From Pipra filicauda (lineage: Eukaryota > Chordata > Aves > Passeriformes > Pipridae), in assembly GCF_003945595.2 (NCBI RefSeq), contig NW_024104442.1, positions 362,619-426,618 of the forward strand: DNA of 64,000 nt. Reading direction: 5' to 3'. A program made the position numbers and the translations under genes. This document shows positions 38,401-44,999 of this stretch, one piece after another. The notes beneath the pieces are model-generated. The model did not search any database. It worked only from the letters and a program-made list of their open reading frames with translations, and was not told where the DNA came from. Every line of letters starts with the position of its first letter. Within the stretch, counting starts at the first letter, position 1.

Positions 38401-38649
38401 TTTTCAGACAAGACAGACGGCCAGCACAGACCACGAGCCAGGCAAGATCCGTGGCCTCCTCTTCTTTCCCAAGTAACCAGTGCTGTCTTCACATTGTCCT
38501 CTGTGTCCTCCTCCCAGGCCACCTAACCCCTATTTCTCCTCTTCAGCCACCTCCATCAGAAGACCACGTGGCCCCCTCCTGCGAGCCAGACCAAGAGTGA
38601 GGAACCACAGCCACCGAGTCCAGCGGAGCTGCCGAAGAAGCCGACATAA
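1244..38649 (+). CDS. STXBP4/Synip-family protein with two PDZ domains, coiled coil and WW (22 coding exons, 746 aa)
   Basis: The spliced reading frame joins 22 exons: 1244-1290, 2905-2978, 8387-8482, 9318-9387, 10463-10537, 18656-18741, 19463-19583, 22250-22391, 22581-22687, 23453-23606, 25150-25222, 28192-28289, 29984-30080, 32078-32205, 32672-32764, 33297-33362, 33459-33647, 34091-34207, 35446-35495, 36279-36475, 37728-37785, 38547-38649. Every junction is AG/GT with matching phase, and the sum is exactly 747 codons including TAA. Domains: PDZ1 (GLGI loop aa 39-42), PDZ2 (GLGL aa 207-210), EF-hand-like core, coiled coil aa 457-611, WW aa 694-724. Known of the family: STXBP4 (Synip) binds syntaxin 4 and restrains insulin-driven GLUT4 vesicle fusion, and also binds p63. 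From recall, PDZ2, the core, the coiled coil and the pre-WW segment match STXBP4 clearly. Mammalian STXBP4 is about 550 aa and lacks PDZ1, so I infer a paralogue rather than the orthologue. The function in birds is not shown by the sequence. Confidence 0.9.
2905..2978 (+). CDS. STXBP4-like exon 2 (aa 16-41, start of PDZ1)
   Basis: The acceptor is ctctcccag|G and the donor G|gtgagt. It encodes the first PDZ1 strand ([15 protein letters not shown]) and most of the carboxylate-binding loop; the Gly of GLGI is split across the junction with exon 3. Confidence 0.88.
3290..3347 (+). repeat. (TAAA)n AT-rich microsatellite
   Basis: Imperfect AAAT/TAAA tetranucleotide run in intron 2. Confidence 0.85.
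4383..4617 (-). mobile_element. CR1 LINE 3' fragment
   Basis: Reverse-strand copy of the CR1 3' end, recognisable by CACAGACTGGTTTGG, the CCCCTGCCATGGGCAGGG core and CTTGGACACTTCCAGGGATG. It lies in intron 2. Confidence 0.85.
7831..8302 (+). mobile_element. CR1 LINE 3' fragment
   Basis: Forward copy running from the GAGAGAGTCCAGAGGAGCTC segment through the CCATGGCAGGGGGTGGAACG core to the ATTCCATGATTCCATGA terminal repeat. It ends 85 bp upstream of exon 3. Confidence 0.88.
8387..8482 (+). CDS. STXBP4-like exon 3 (PDZ1 core)
   Basis: The acceptor is ccctgcag|G and the donor G|gtgagt. It encodes [20 protein letters not shown] and on to the [11 protein letters not shown] strand-loop, a classic PDZ pattern in which a ligand groove is followed by an element meaning 'pre-eminent partner, then Asp-Gly'. 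Intron 2 before it is 5.4 kb. Confidence 0.93.
9100..9215 (+). mobile_element. Older CR1 fragment
   Basis: GACACTGGCACAGGTTGCTC followed by CATCTCTGGACATCCTGAAAA and CAGGTTGGACGAGCATC matches a more divergent CR1 subfamily, lacking its 3' terminus. Confidence 0.55.
9318..9387 (+). CDS. STXBP4-like exon 4 (PDZ1, [13 protein letters not shown])
   Basis: The acceptor is ttttctag|G and the donor AG|gtacca. It carries the diagnostic PDZ signature [20 protein letters not shown] and starts the alpha-B helix. The alpha-B1 position that is His in class I PDZ domains appears to be Ser here (GVTSERAV). Confidence 0.95.
10095..10163 (-). mobile_element. CR1 LINE short 3' end
   Basis: About 70 bp of the reverse-strand CR1 terminus (ATAGAATCATGGAATGGTTT). 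It is strongly 5'-truncated, as is usual for CR1. Confidence 0.8.
10463..10537 (+). CDS. STXBP4-like exon 5 (end of PDZ1)
   Basis: The acceptor is gttttccag|G and the donor CAG|gtgagg. It encodes the PDZ1 alpha-B helix and last strand ([20 protein letters not shown]) and an acidic DDDA turn. The donor is the first unit of a G-rich minisatellite that repeats the same donor hexamer. Confidence 0.92.
10538..10650 (+). repeat. G-rich minisatellite of GTGAGG(G)n / GGTGGTGAGG units at the exon 5 donor
   Basis: The repeat starts at the splice donor itself and contains ten GTGAGG hexamers and one GTAAGG in 110 bp, with many GGGG runs. The G runs could form G-quadruplexes and act as intronic splicing enhancers (inference). 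Confidence 0.88.
13231..13680 (-). mobile_element. CR1 LINE 3' fragment (different subfamily)
   Basis: Reverse-strand copy starting CACAGAATCATTAAGGTTGG with the AAGACCTCCGAGCTCATCAA variant, then the CCTCCTTTTCTCCAGGCTGA region. It is in intron 5. Confidence 0.82.
13861..14720 (-). mobile_element. CR1 LINE, long 3' fragment (~860 bp)
   Basis: Reverse-strand copy extending from the terminus through CCATGGGCAGGGACACCTTC up to ORF2-end/3' UTR sequence (CACACGGTCCCACCTCTCCA). A long open frame on the minus strand (254 aa) runs through it and is not a host gene. Confidence 0.85.
16250..16480 (-). mobile_element. CR1 LINE 3' fragment (older)
   Basis: Reverse-strand copy: GGAATCATTCAGGTTGGAAA, the CCACTAAACCACATCCCCAA segment and GAAGAATTTTTTCCTAATAT. 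Confidence 0.78.
16596..16741 (+). repeat. Unnamed dispersed repeat, copy A
   Basis: About 145 bp with GAGAATGGCTTTGATCATCC, CAATGGCTGGAGACCACAGT and GTTTGTGCCCAAGAGGTGAA in order. It matches copy B at about 19682-19829 at roughly 75-80 % by eye. It is not CR1 and I cannot name the family. Confidence 0.6.
18656..18741 (+). CDS. STXBP4-like exon 6 (linker)
   Basis: The acceptor is gtttccag|G and the donor A|gtgagt. It encodes a short helix ([12 protein letters not shown]) and then a Ser-rich stretch. It follows the gene's largest intron (8.1 kb) and phase 2 in and phase 1 out fit both neighbours. Confidence 0.88.
19463..19583 (+). CDS. STXBP4-like exon 7 (Ser-rich linker)
   Basis: The acceptor is gctgttcag|G and the donor CA|gtacgt. 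It encodes a low-complexity Ser/Pro/His segment including [19 protein letters not shown]. It is likely disordered and rich in potential phosphorylation sites; it joins PDZ1 to PDZ2. Confidence 0.85.
19682..19829 (+). repeat. Unnamed dispersed repeat, copy B
   Basis: Same order of blocks as copy A: GAGAATGGCTTTGTTCCTCC, CAATGGCTGGGAGGTCACAG and GTTTGTGCCCAAGAAGTGAA. It lies 100 bp after exon 7; copy A is in intron 5. Could be an LTR fragment or DNA transposon remnant. Confidence 0.6.
20625..20692 (-). mobile_element. CR1 LINE short 3' end
   Basis: About 70 bp with CAGAATGGCTTGGGTTGGAA and AAAGATCATCTCATTCCAAC, reverse strand, intron 7. Confidence 0.75.
21856..21998 (+). mobile_element. tRNA-headed SINE with CR1-like tail (songbird type)
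   Basis: The head has a pol III A box (TGAGCTCAGTTGG, 21861-21873) and a B-box-like GGGCTTGATCC (21908-21918), resembling a tRNA-Ile head. The tail, GAGTTGGACTTGATGATCC and on to TCTGTGAG, is that of passerine CR1-X elements. This matches the design of TguSINE1 of zebra finch. It sits in intron 7. Confidence 0.75.
22250..22391 (+). CDS. STXBP4-like exon 8 (start of PDZ2)
   Basis: The acceptor is cccttgcag|C and the donor AAG|gtaagt. It encodes [19 protein letters not shown], the GLGL loop, then the [13 protein letters not shown] strand. The GDCYK motif before an exon boundary is also found in mammalian STXBP4 (recall), so this is the ancestral PDZ of the family. Confidence 0.95.
22581..22687 (+). 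CDS. STXBP4-like exon 9 (PDZ2 core)
   Basis: The acceptor is tgtttag|G and the donor AG|gtaggc. It encodes [20 protein letters not shown] followed by [15 protein letters not shown]. His is at the alpha-B1 position, predicting class I ligand preference, unlike PDZ1. Confidence 0.95.
22880..23302 (+). mobile_element. CR1 LINE 3' fragment
   Basis: Forward copy with TTAGATTGGATATTAGGAAA, the GGGGACATGGTTTAGTGGTG segment and the terminal TGATTCCATGATTCTATGA. It is in intron 9. Confidence 0.83.
23453..23606 (+). CDS. STXBP4-like exon 10 (end of PDZ2 and linker)
   Basis: The acceptor is tttgtttaag|A and the donor GAG|gtaggc. It encodes the final PDZ2 strand (TEVAFIPG), comparable with the EIAFI strand of mammalian STXBP4, then a Pro-rich linker with a PSPPPK run. 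Confidence 0.9.
23920..24050 (-). mobile_element. Degraded CR1 fragment
   Basis: AGTCATAGAGCTGGAAGGGA and TCTCTGGAGTCAGTTTGATC resemble an older CR1 terminus on the reverse strand. Confidence 0.5.
25150..25222 (+). CDS. STXBP4-like exon 11 (Pro-rich linker)
   Basis: The acceptor is gtttttctag|A and the donor G|gtaaga. It encodes a short Pro/Ser linker ending [12 protein letters not shown]. The PPE core resembles the same region of mammalian STXBP4. Confidence 0.82.
25300..25572 (-). mobile_element. CR1 LINE 3' fragment
   Basis: Reverse-strand copy, with CAGAATCCCAAACTGGTTTG to CCATTCCCCCTTGTCCTATC, starting about 80 bp after exon 11. Confidence 0.85.
25795..25940 (+). other. Candidate alternative exon in intron 11
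   Basis: A good pyrimidine tract and gtttgcag|CAG acceptor precede 146 nt that stay open in the frame set by exon 11, ending at a strong gtaagg donor. It would encode a polar linker ([19 protein letters not shown] and on). It leaves in phase 0, whereas exon 12 needs phase 1, so it cannot splice straight to exon 12. It may be an exon that needs a partner, or chance. Confidence 0.35.
26119..26435 (+). other. Candidate alternative exon or terminal exon in intron 11
   Basis: After a cacccaacag acceptor the frame is open for about 105 codons in phase 0, the phase left by the block at 25795-25940, ending at TGA 26437-26439. A good AG|gtgaat donor at 26435 is out of phase for exon 12, while a weaker one after 26191 (C|gtaacc) is in phase. 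No domain is recognised. Confidence 0.28.
28192..28289 (+). CDS. STXBP4-like exon 12 (entry to conserved core)
   Basis: The acceptor is tttttcag|C and the donor CTG|gtaagt. After an Ala/Ser-rich start it encodes [16 protein letters not shown], matching the conserved LNPSVRFKAEKLEM-type segment of STXBP4 (recall). Confidence 0.9.
28720..29290. promoter_or_regulatory. Intragenic CpG-rich region in intron 12
   Basis: Dense CpG (e.g. near 28745-28870, 28955-29060 and 29165-29265) inside an otherwise ordinary intron. A 300-codon open frame on the minus strand (28649-29551) spans it but shows no known domain. It could be an alternative promoter for a short coiled-coil/WW form starting before exon 13, or for an antisense RNA. 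Confidence 0.4.
29984..30080 (+). CDS. STXBP4-like exon 13 (EF-hand-like core)
   Basis: The acceptor is ctgctcaag|G and the donor G|gtgagc. It encodes [20 protein letters not shown] and then [10 protein letters not shown]. The helix, DxQGTV turn and helix resemble a degenerate EF hand that lacks most Ca2+ ligands. It aligns without gaps to the STXBP4 core. Confidence 0.93.
30221..30486 (-). mobile_element. CR1 LINE 3' fragment
   Basis: Reverse-strand copy starting TAGAATCACAGAGTGGTTTG, in intron 13. It forms an inverted pair with the + strand copy that follows. Confidence 0.85.
30715..31542 (+). mobile_element. CR1 LINE, long 3' fragment (~830 bp)
   Basis: Forward copy containing AGGTTCAACAAGGCCAAGTG, the CTGCACCTGGGTCGGGGCAA segment and the terminal CCATGATTCTGTGATTCTGTGA-type repeat. 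A 258-aa minus-strand frame over it is an artefact of the repeat. Confidence 0.88.
32078..32205 (+). CDS. STXBP4-like exon 14 (core, second half)
   Basis: The acceptor is tctcacag|A and the donor CCG|gtcagt. It encodes [18 protein letters not shown], then a segment with [10 protein letters not shown], comparable with HEISNILDS in mammalian STXBP4 (recall). Confidence 0.92.
32672..32764 (+). CDS. STXBP4-like exon 15 (coiled coil begins)
   Basis: The acceptor is tccttgcag|A and the donor AAG|gtggag. It encodes [20 protein letters not shown] with clear heptads. Exons 15 to 18 are all phase 0 and multiples of three, so each could be skipped in frame. Confidence 0.92.
33297..33362 (+). CDS. STXBP4-like exon 16 (coiled coil, 22 aa)
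   Basis: The acceptor is ttgctctag|T and the donor CAG|gttagt. It encodes [20 protein letters not shown] plus NQ, three uninterrupted heptads. This is a small symmetric exon. Confidence 0.92.
33459..33647 (+). CDS. STXBP4-like exon 17 (coiled coil, family signature)
   Basis: The acceptor is tgcttccag|A and the donor GAG|gtaatg. It contains [30 protein letters not shown] sequence. The AQRQAH..DYEEVI.LLEA.I.ELK.QLA pattern is one of the strongest matches to mammalian STXBP4 (recall). Confidence 0.95.
33706..33857 (-). mobile_element. CR1 LINE 3' fragment
   Basis: Reverse-strand copy starting AGAGAATCATGGAATGGTTT, in intron 17, 60 bp after exon 17. Confidence 0.82.
34091..34207 (+). CDS. STXBP4-like exon 18 (end of coiled coil)
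   Basis: The acceptor is tgtgtcag|G and the donor CAG|gtgagg. It encodes [20 protein letters not shown] and then [19 protein letters not shown], matching the QLRKSEMARK...KLLHFVE segment of STXBP4. Confidence 0.94.
35387..35433 (+). repeat. Poly-T tract before exon 19
   Basis: Ten T, one C, then 36 T in a row, 12 nt upstream of the exon 19 acceptor. It forms the pyrimidine tract of that intron. It may be a retroelement A-tail in reverse or slippage expansion. Confidence 0.9.
35446..35495 (+). CDS. STXBP4-like exon 19 (17 aa)
   Basis: The acceptor gcatggcag|A lies 12 nt after a near-pure T tract of about 47 nt, and the donor is AG|gtagga. It encodes [16 protein letters not shown] plus a split Arg and corresponds to the AIQEVFSD..SERR stretch of STXBP4. 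Confidence 0.85.
36279..36475 (+). CDS. STXBP4-like exon 20 (pre-WW segment)
   Basis: It encodes an open 65-codon segment ending [18 protein letters not shown], comparable with the SKELVKSVRALLDMD segment before the WW domain of STXBP4. The donor G|gtaagc is strong. The acceptor is weak: catgagag|G (36279) or ggccag|G (36288, three codons shorter); both keep the frame and neither has a good pyrimidine tract. Confidence 0.78.
36755..37190 (-). mobile_element. CR1 LINE fragment (older)
   Basis: CACAGAATCATAGAACTGCT and CTGGAGATCAGGAGTCAAAT mark a more diverged reverse-strand CR1. The far border is uncertain. Confidence 0.6.
37728..37785 (+). CDS. STXBP4-like exon 21 (first half of WW domain)
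   Basis: The acceptor is catttgcag|C and the donor GA|gtaggt. It encodes [19 protein letters not shown] and a split Asp. Reading on past the donor meets TAG at once, which supports the splice. The first WW Trp sits directly after LP, whereas usual WW domains and STXBP4 have LPxGW. Confidence 0.82.
38547..38649 (+). CDS. STXBP4-like exon 22 (end of WW, Pro-rich tail, stop)
   Basis: The acceptor is tcctcttcag|C. In the frame set by exon 21 it encodes [11 protein letters not shown], the third strand and second Trp of a WW domain, then a Pro/Glu/Lys-rich tail ending PAELPKKPT and TAA at 38647-38649. PxxP motifs in the tail could bind SH3 or WW domains (inference). Confidence 0.83.
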
Positions 38650-39440
38650 ATGTCCCACAGCCTGGTCGTGCTCACACCACAGGTGCTGCTGTGCTGGGAG
38701 ACGGGAAGGACACCCCATGGGCACCTCTCCAGGCAAAGCAGACTGAGAACAAGCTTCCTGACATGAGATTAACTCTTCCTCACTGTCCAAGACTTTTTCA
38801 GCGACCTCCCCTGCGCGTCTACCTCCGAGTTATCATACAAGGCTATTTGCTCACGGTTCTGCAGCTTTATAGGAAAAGTATTCTCAAGAGGCTCCAGGGG
38901 CCTGGATTTCAGTGGCAGCCTTTTAGAGCTTGTATTCTGGGTAGTAAGAGGAGCATGAACTCTCCTGAGGGACTCGGGGGTCTCCAACAGACTCCTTTTG
39001 GTATTTCAGATGGAAAACCAAAGTCTATTTAGTGACTGTAATCAAAGCAGCTTAATCTGTAGCGTCCTAGCTGTCTTGGGATAGGTACTGCTCTTTTTAT
39101 TCTTTTTGTATAGCTTATCCCAGCTGCAATGCTTGAAGAGGAAAGCACCATCTCAGCCAGTTGTTGGACCAAGAGCACAGGGATATCCAGCGAGACGGTC
39201 CAGTGACAACGGACACCGTCCCGGAATGTGAGAGGGGACATAGTGGACATAGTGAACACAGCTCAGTAAAGGTCCACGGTGTCACTGAGAAATGAGATAC
39301 ACATGATGCAAGAGTGTACTGTGAGAGGGCAGTTAATGGGGCACAGATCTGAGATGAACAGAAGGTCTGGAAAATAAAATGGAAACACTTCTCAAAGGCG
39401 TTTGCTCTCTGGGCTGTGATTGCAGTGGTTGTGTTCAGAG
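38650..39440 (+). other. 3' UTR of the STXBP4-like gene
   Basis: This follows the stop codon. A 113-codon open frame inside it (38691-39032) lacks any recognised domain and is taken as chance. The first canonical AATAAA is at 39373-39378 with a GT-rich stretch about 45 nt on (39421-39436). Confidence 0.5.
39373..39378 (+). terminator. Likely polyadenylation signal AATAAA
   Basis: This is the first AATAAA after the stop codon, 724 nt downstream, followed by a GT-rich element. A second AATAAA at 39776-39781 is an alternative. Confidence 0.5.
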
Positions 39441-39775
39441 TCTCTGAGACAAAGACACAGCCTGAGTCCATTTTTCCTCCCTCTGATTTTGGCAGCTCCT
39501 AGTGAGATGCATTAAGAAGCTGCAGGGAAATGGGGTGCAATCTGGCTTTTACAAATAATTTGTTAAGATTACTTCAAATCTCCTTTGTGGGGGTTCAAAG
39601 CATGTGGATCCTTCATAGCCTAAATTAAAGGCTTAGGAAAAATCATGACCCTCACCAGTATCTACTGCACTTGGGGATATCACTGCACTGCTAAACCAGT
39701 AAGTGTGTAATGGAATATATCCCATAAATAACCAGTCTGAAATGTTGGTTAAACTTAATTTCATAGCTTAAAGCA

Positions 39776-39781
39776 AATAAA
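39776..39781 (+). terminator. Alternative polyadenylation signal AATAAA
   Basis: A second canonical hexamer lies 1.1 kb after the stop codon in AT-rich sequence. It could end a longer 3' UTR form. Confidence 0.3.
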
Positions 39782-41404
39782 TCTTGTGAATCCATGCCTT
39801 GGGATATAATTTAAAGGACTTCTTTCAAAAGGACACATAATTCTTTGGACCACTCACAAGGAATATTCCCAGGGAGAAGATACTTTCAAAAAATATTCAT
39901 CTTGGGATAGCTTATGTTTAATAACTCATTCCCCAGTGCTCTCTGTTTCGATGGAATGATAGTAAATACTGGTGTTACCTGTGGGTTTGGCCCTATGGCT
40001 TTGTTCTCACCCCCTGTGTTATACAGACAGGTAAGAGGTGCACAGAGCAAAATCTAGTCTCACCAGTTTGGTGTACCCTGACTCCGGAAAAACACCTCGA
40101 GTTCCCCTGGGGCAGATCCCAATGTGCTCCTGGCAGTGTGTCTTCAAAAGCATTTGGCCGGGAGCTGCATCCTGGGAGATGTCTCCGGCCGCTGCTCGCC
40201 CTCGGCAGGGAACAGCACCAACAAGATTTTGGGATGTAGCAGGGCTGTGCTGTGTCATTCCATCCACCCAACGGCACTTGAGACACTTGGTAGAAAAGGG
40301 AGGAGTTATGAGGGAAACAGAACTGTTCAGGCTGAACTTAGATCTTGCGGAAATGAACAGAAGTTTTAATACCAACTGTGAGAATCATGGAATTTTCTCA
40401 AAATACAAGTATTGAACTCCACCTCCCTGAGTGCTGGAAAGGCACAGCCCAGTCCTGTCCCAGCAGGGACCAGTTACGTGGTCCAAAAGAGAATATCCTT
40501 GACGCTGCTTCCATAGTCAAGTGATCTGCATTTGAACGTCCCAAGAAAGAAGACTTTGTATCAAAGCATCCCAGTGGGTGAGGGCTTGGATGAGACAGGC
40601 ACCACGCAGGTGGTGCTGGCACCTGGCAAGGGGTGAAAACAACAGGATGCTGCCCCAAGGCCGCTGGCTTTGGGGTCTCCTGAGCAGTCTGTCAGCAAAG
40701 GAGCCAGGAAGAAATTAACCTTTCCAAAAGCCCTGACAGTTCTGTGCTCTCTGGAAAAGAAATCCTCCATGTTCCCATCAGCCACTGGAGACCCTCGTGT
40801 GGAGTGAGGATCAAGCACTGTGTGCTTTCCAAAGTTTTCATATTTCTTATCTGGTTTCCAATATTTTCTTTGAATTTATCATGTTCCTTTTGCCTTTGCT
40901 TCGAGCACAGAAAACTTTCTGCTCTCTATTAATAGCGTTGTTACCAACCACTACCTTCGCAGAGCAACGCTCAGAGCTAAGCTCTGCTGAGCGCTCTGCT
41001 CCTGGAGGTGATGCTGATTCCAGTGACCCAGAATAACAAACCTGTGTCATGCTTTACTCGCAGGCAAGTGGAATTAGGCAGAACTCAGGGCTGACATCTC
41101 CTCACAGAGCTACCGAGAGGCAAAAGGGGAAACGCTAAAGGAACAAACAGCACGCGAGGAGCGGTCACAGATCACGTCATTGAACAGGACGGGTTTTATT
41201 TACGCAGGGCCTGTCTAGCACTGCAAGGGACCTGAATTCTGAATTCATTTGCAATATTTTAGCTTGCTTGTAAGGCTGTGGAGATGTGCTGCTGTCACAA
41301 TGTGCTGTGTTTGTCTCAGAGTATCTGTCTCAGAGGGTCCCAGTGTGACTGCACAGAAATGAGGAGGAGTATTTGTGATAAAAACGAGTCCTGCATGGTA
41401 TCAG

Positions 41405-41752
41405 ATCATCCTGAGTGGCCTCCCAGTACCTGAAGGGAGCCTACAGGAAAGATGCAGAGGGATTTTTCACAAGAGTATGTAGTGATAGGACAAGGGGCAA
41501 TGGATTAAAACTGAAAGAGAGAAGGGTTAGATGGGATATTGGGAAGAAATTCTTCCCTGTGAGGGTGGTGAGGCCCTCGCACAGGTTGCCCAGAGAAGCT
41601 GTGGCTGCCCCATCCCTGGAAGTGTCCAAGGCCGGGTTGGACGGGGCTTGGAGCAACCTGGGCTAGTGGAAGGTGTCCCTGCCCATGGCAGGGGGTGGGA
41701 CTGGATGATCTTTAAGGTCCCTTCCAACACAAACAATTCTGGCACTCTATGA
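41405..41752 (+). mobile_element. CR1 LINE 3' fragment (intergenic)
   Basis: Forward copy from GGCCTCCCAGTACCTGAAGG to GGCACTCTATGA, including the GGATATTGGGAAGAAATTCT segment. Confidence 0.86.
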
Positions 41753-44700
41753 TAAGATGGAAAATGGCAAATATTTTATGATCTATGTGAGAAAATGCAG
41801 AGTCCCCCTAAACAGAAATAACCAAGCATGTTCAACACATCCCATGTGATAAACTCAGAAAGATACATTTAAAGAGCATCAGCAGGGTCAGATGTTGAGC
41901 TGGAAGATTCGGGGGTTAACCATCAGTGATGTGATGGGTTTATTTTGTATTTTTCTTATGCAAAGAGAAATTCAGTTCTTAACTATTGGTGGGTTGCAGG
42001 TTGGGGGACCTCTCTTCCTCACAGAATAAACCAAAACAAGATTCGAGTATCTGTTTTAACAGCTGCAAAAGCAGTGAAGGAGGAGCAGGGAGTCACCTCA
42101 GCATCGTGTTGAAAGGTGAATGTAGCAGAGGGCCATTAACACACTGTTTATCTGCAGTCCTGTGGGCAAGGTAACCCAATCTGCTCTAAATGTGCTGGGC
42201 TTGAGCTCGTTGGCTCTCCAGTTTCATCCCTGACAGTGATCTCTGCCATCCCACTGTGTGACCTTGGGCAGTTCACTTCAGCCCTGTTTTGCACCAGAAA
42301 ATAAATGGGACTGAGAGTATCAGGGGAAGACAAAGCCCTGGGGACCCATATGATATGAGGGGACAAGAGGCACAAGAGGATGTGTGAGTGGTGTGGGATC
42401 AAGTACTGCTGATCTGTGTTTTCAGAGAAGAAAGTGAAGAAAGCCTCAATATTTCAACTTTTGCTGGCTCTCAAAACAACAGATCCAACTTTTGCTTAGC
42501 TTTGGTGAAACAGAGCGAAGTTAAGTGCTAAAGGTTTCTCTAGAGAGGTGTGAAGGTGAAATCCATCCCTGAACACTGCAGTGGAGTGGGCTGGTGTGTG
42601 TACTCCCAACGCTGGAGCTCCACTCAGTGACTCCCAGCTCCACTCAGTGACACCTGGACTGAAGCCCAGCTTTAGAGAGTGGGAATCCACTTCCACGCTG
42701 CTTTAAAGATGGCTCTAAAAAGCAGGTGAACTCAGCTGCTGAATTTTTAAAGAGGCTCTTTAATGATTTAACAGTGCTGATTTTCTCAGGGTTGTTGAAC
42801 ACGTGTGAAAGGGGGCTGGAAAGCACCTCCTCAGTGTGATGATGCAGGAAGGGCCGGGCTGGTGGTGTGATACTGCCTTTCCTCTTCTGCTTTTCCTCAG
42901 GGGTCGGGGGGCTCTTTCTCCTGCTCAGGGCCGAGTCTGCCCCAGCACCTCCATGACAGACCACACAGTTTTCTGGCCTCACTGACTGCAGCGTTGCCCC
43001 AAACCTCCTTTGCAGCTTCTTCCGGGGTTTTCATAATAATATAATTAGGAATTACAACACCATGAACAATCCCTACAAGTTTTCTCTGCATGTGATGTAC
43101 CGGCTTGCTTGAATTTTTTAAATTTATGCCAACAGATGAGGTATAAATGCTTAGACAAAGAGAGTTTGCGGTGAAAAGCCCTTGGTAATGGGGGAAGTGA
43201 AGACTGAATGATATCTCCAGACCAGATGTCCTTCCTGGAAGACCTTCTCCTTTCTAACTGCAGGACTGGCAGCAGTTCCTGGGCTGGGCTGCTGTGGGGT
43301 GAGAACTTCTTTCTGAGCAGCTCCCATGAGAAATACTGAGGGTCAGTGCCAGCCCTTGAGGCAAGAACCCAGTCCTGGTAGGGGGAAGGACGGCCAGAGA
43401 CTTCAAGGCCCTTGGGAATGCTGTGGAAAGTTGGCTTTGCATCAGGGAAAAAGGTGACTGACACTGGAAGATGCCAAGGTGACCTTTTGGCAGCAGGAGA
43501 AAATAAATGTTGGAAAATGGGAATTACAGTCAGGGCTGCCCAGCAGAGAAAAGGACAGGATGGGACTCATCAAAATCTCATCCAGTTTTTATGAGTAGAA
43601 CAAAAGGAAAACTACCACAACTAAGGCACAAAGTGGTTATGGGTTGGTGTAAGTTTTGGAGCAAGAGGATGGAAATAATGGGGGGGTTCCTTCTATTTTC
43701 TCTGAGAAAATTTACAGTGAAAAAGAAACGGGAGAGAAATATATCATCTTTGGAAAAAAAAGTTCCATTCTGAATGGGAAATTCAGAATATTTATCAATA
43801 AATATATTTATATATTCAGAATGTTTATGTATAAAGTAAACGTAGATGTTGCAGGTCTGGGGTAACTTTGTGGATTTTAATGCCCAGCTGTTGTGCAAAG
43901 GCCTTTAGGAAAAGTGCTCTGAGTCCACAGACTGCAGCTTCGGGAGCTTTGTGAGTTCATTGTTTTCAGAGCAGTGTCAGGGCTAGGCTCCTCGCTCTGA
44001 GATAGCAGAACATTTCAGGAAATGCTGCTGATCAGAAATAGAACCGCAGCTTCCTGAAATGCCCCCAGATAAGGGGATGCTCTACAGCTGGAAGTGATAA
44101 GGAGACAGGAAAAGACAAAGCAGCAGTAAATGTAATTTACTTCAATAACATCAGGCAAAGTAGCACCTGGTTCCTAGGGAGATCCTGAAAGGAGGCTTTG
44201 AAGGTACAAAACACACACAAGCTGGTCTCCCTCTCCTTCCCCACTCTTCGTGCCACATGCCCCTCCTGTGCCTGCCCAGCAGCTCTCTCTGCCACCCCAA
44301 AGTTCTCCAGCCTGGGCGTCGTTTCCTCCACAGAGCCATGTCCTTAAGGGCCATCCCTGGATGGTGACAACTCTCTGCCACAGCTTCTTTCCCCAGCACA
44401 TGCCTTGACCAACAGGGCCCACTCACCATGTGCCCCCAGGCACAGGGCAAGGACAAAGTCCCCAAGGCTCATGAGCCAACGTACAGATTTTCAGAGATGG
44501 TGGGAGAGGAGGAGGCTGAGAAGTGAGGATGCATCCCAGTGTCCTTCTCTACATCCCTCCCCCTTGTACCTCGTTGGAGATTTGAGTTATGGGAATCTTT
44601 GCAGAAAGTGCGAGTTTATAGTCACCTAATAAATCAAACAATACACTGCACTGATGGCATTAAGGGCTGAGGTGAGCAGCATCTTTGTTCATGAAGGGCT

Positions 44701-44809
44701 GATTGTGATTAGTGGGATTAGGTCCTGTTTGGGAGCTGTGGCTCTGCCTCCTCCAGCCCTGACCTGAGCAGGTTCCTCCTCAAGGGCAGGTGCCAGTTTG
44801 GGAAGAAGC

Positions 44810-44990
44810 ACAGAATCATGGAATATGCCGAGTGGGAAGGGACCCACAAGGATCATTGAGTCCAACCTCTGGGCCTGCCCAGGACACTCCAACAATCCCG
44901 CCCTGTCCGTGAAAGCATTATCTAAGTGCTCCTTGAGCTCTGGCAGCCTTGGGGCCTTGACCACTCTGTAGGATGGGGTGAGCTCATCAC
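44810..44990 (-). mobile_element. CR1-X-like 3' fragment
   Basis: ATCATGGAATATGCCGAGTG, then ACAAGGATCATTGAGTCCAA and CTCCTTGAGCTCTGGCAGCC. The tail type is shared with the tRNA-headed SINE in intron 7. It stands back to back with the next CR1. Confidence 0.75.
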
Positions 44991-44999
44991 ACCCCCCCT

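Larger units (their letters stand above)
39441..44810. other. Intergenic region between the STXBP4-like and SEC14L genes
   Basis: Apart from a CR1 at 41405-41752 and an AT-rich simple stretch near 43790-43835, I see no gene. Open frames here are short, not conserved in look, and lack splice signals. Confidence 0.5.

Noticed and set aside
38691..39032. 113-codon frame after the gene 1 stop codon
   Set aside because: It lies in the 3' UTR, has no acceptor in phase and no domain.
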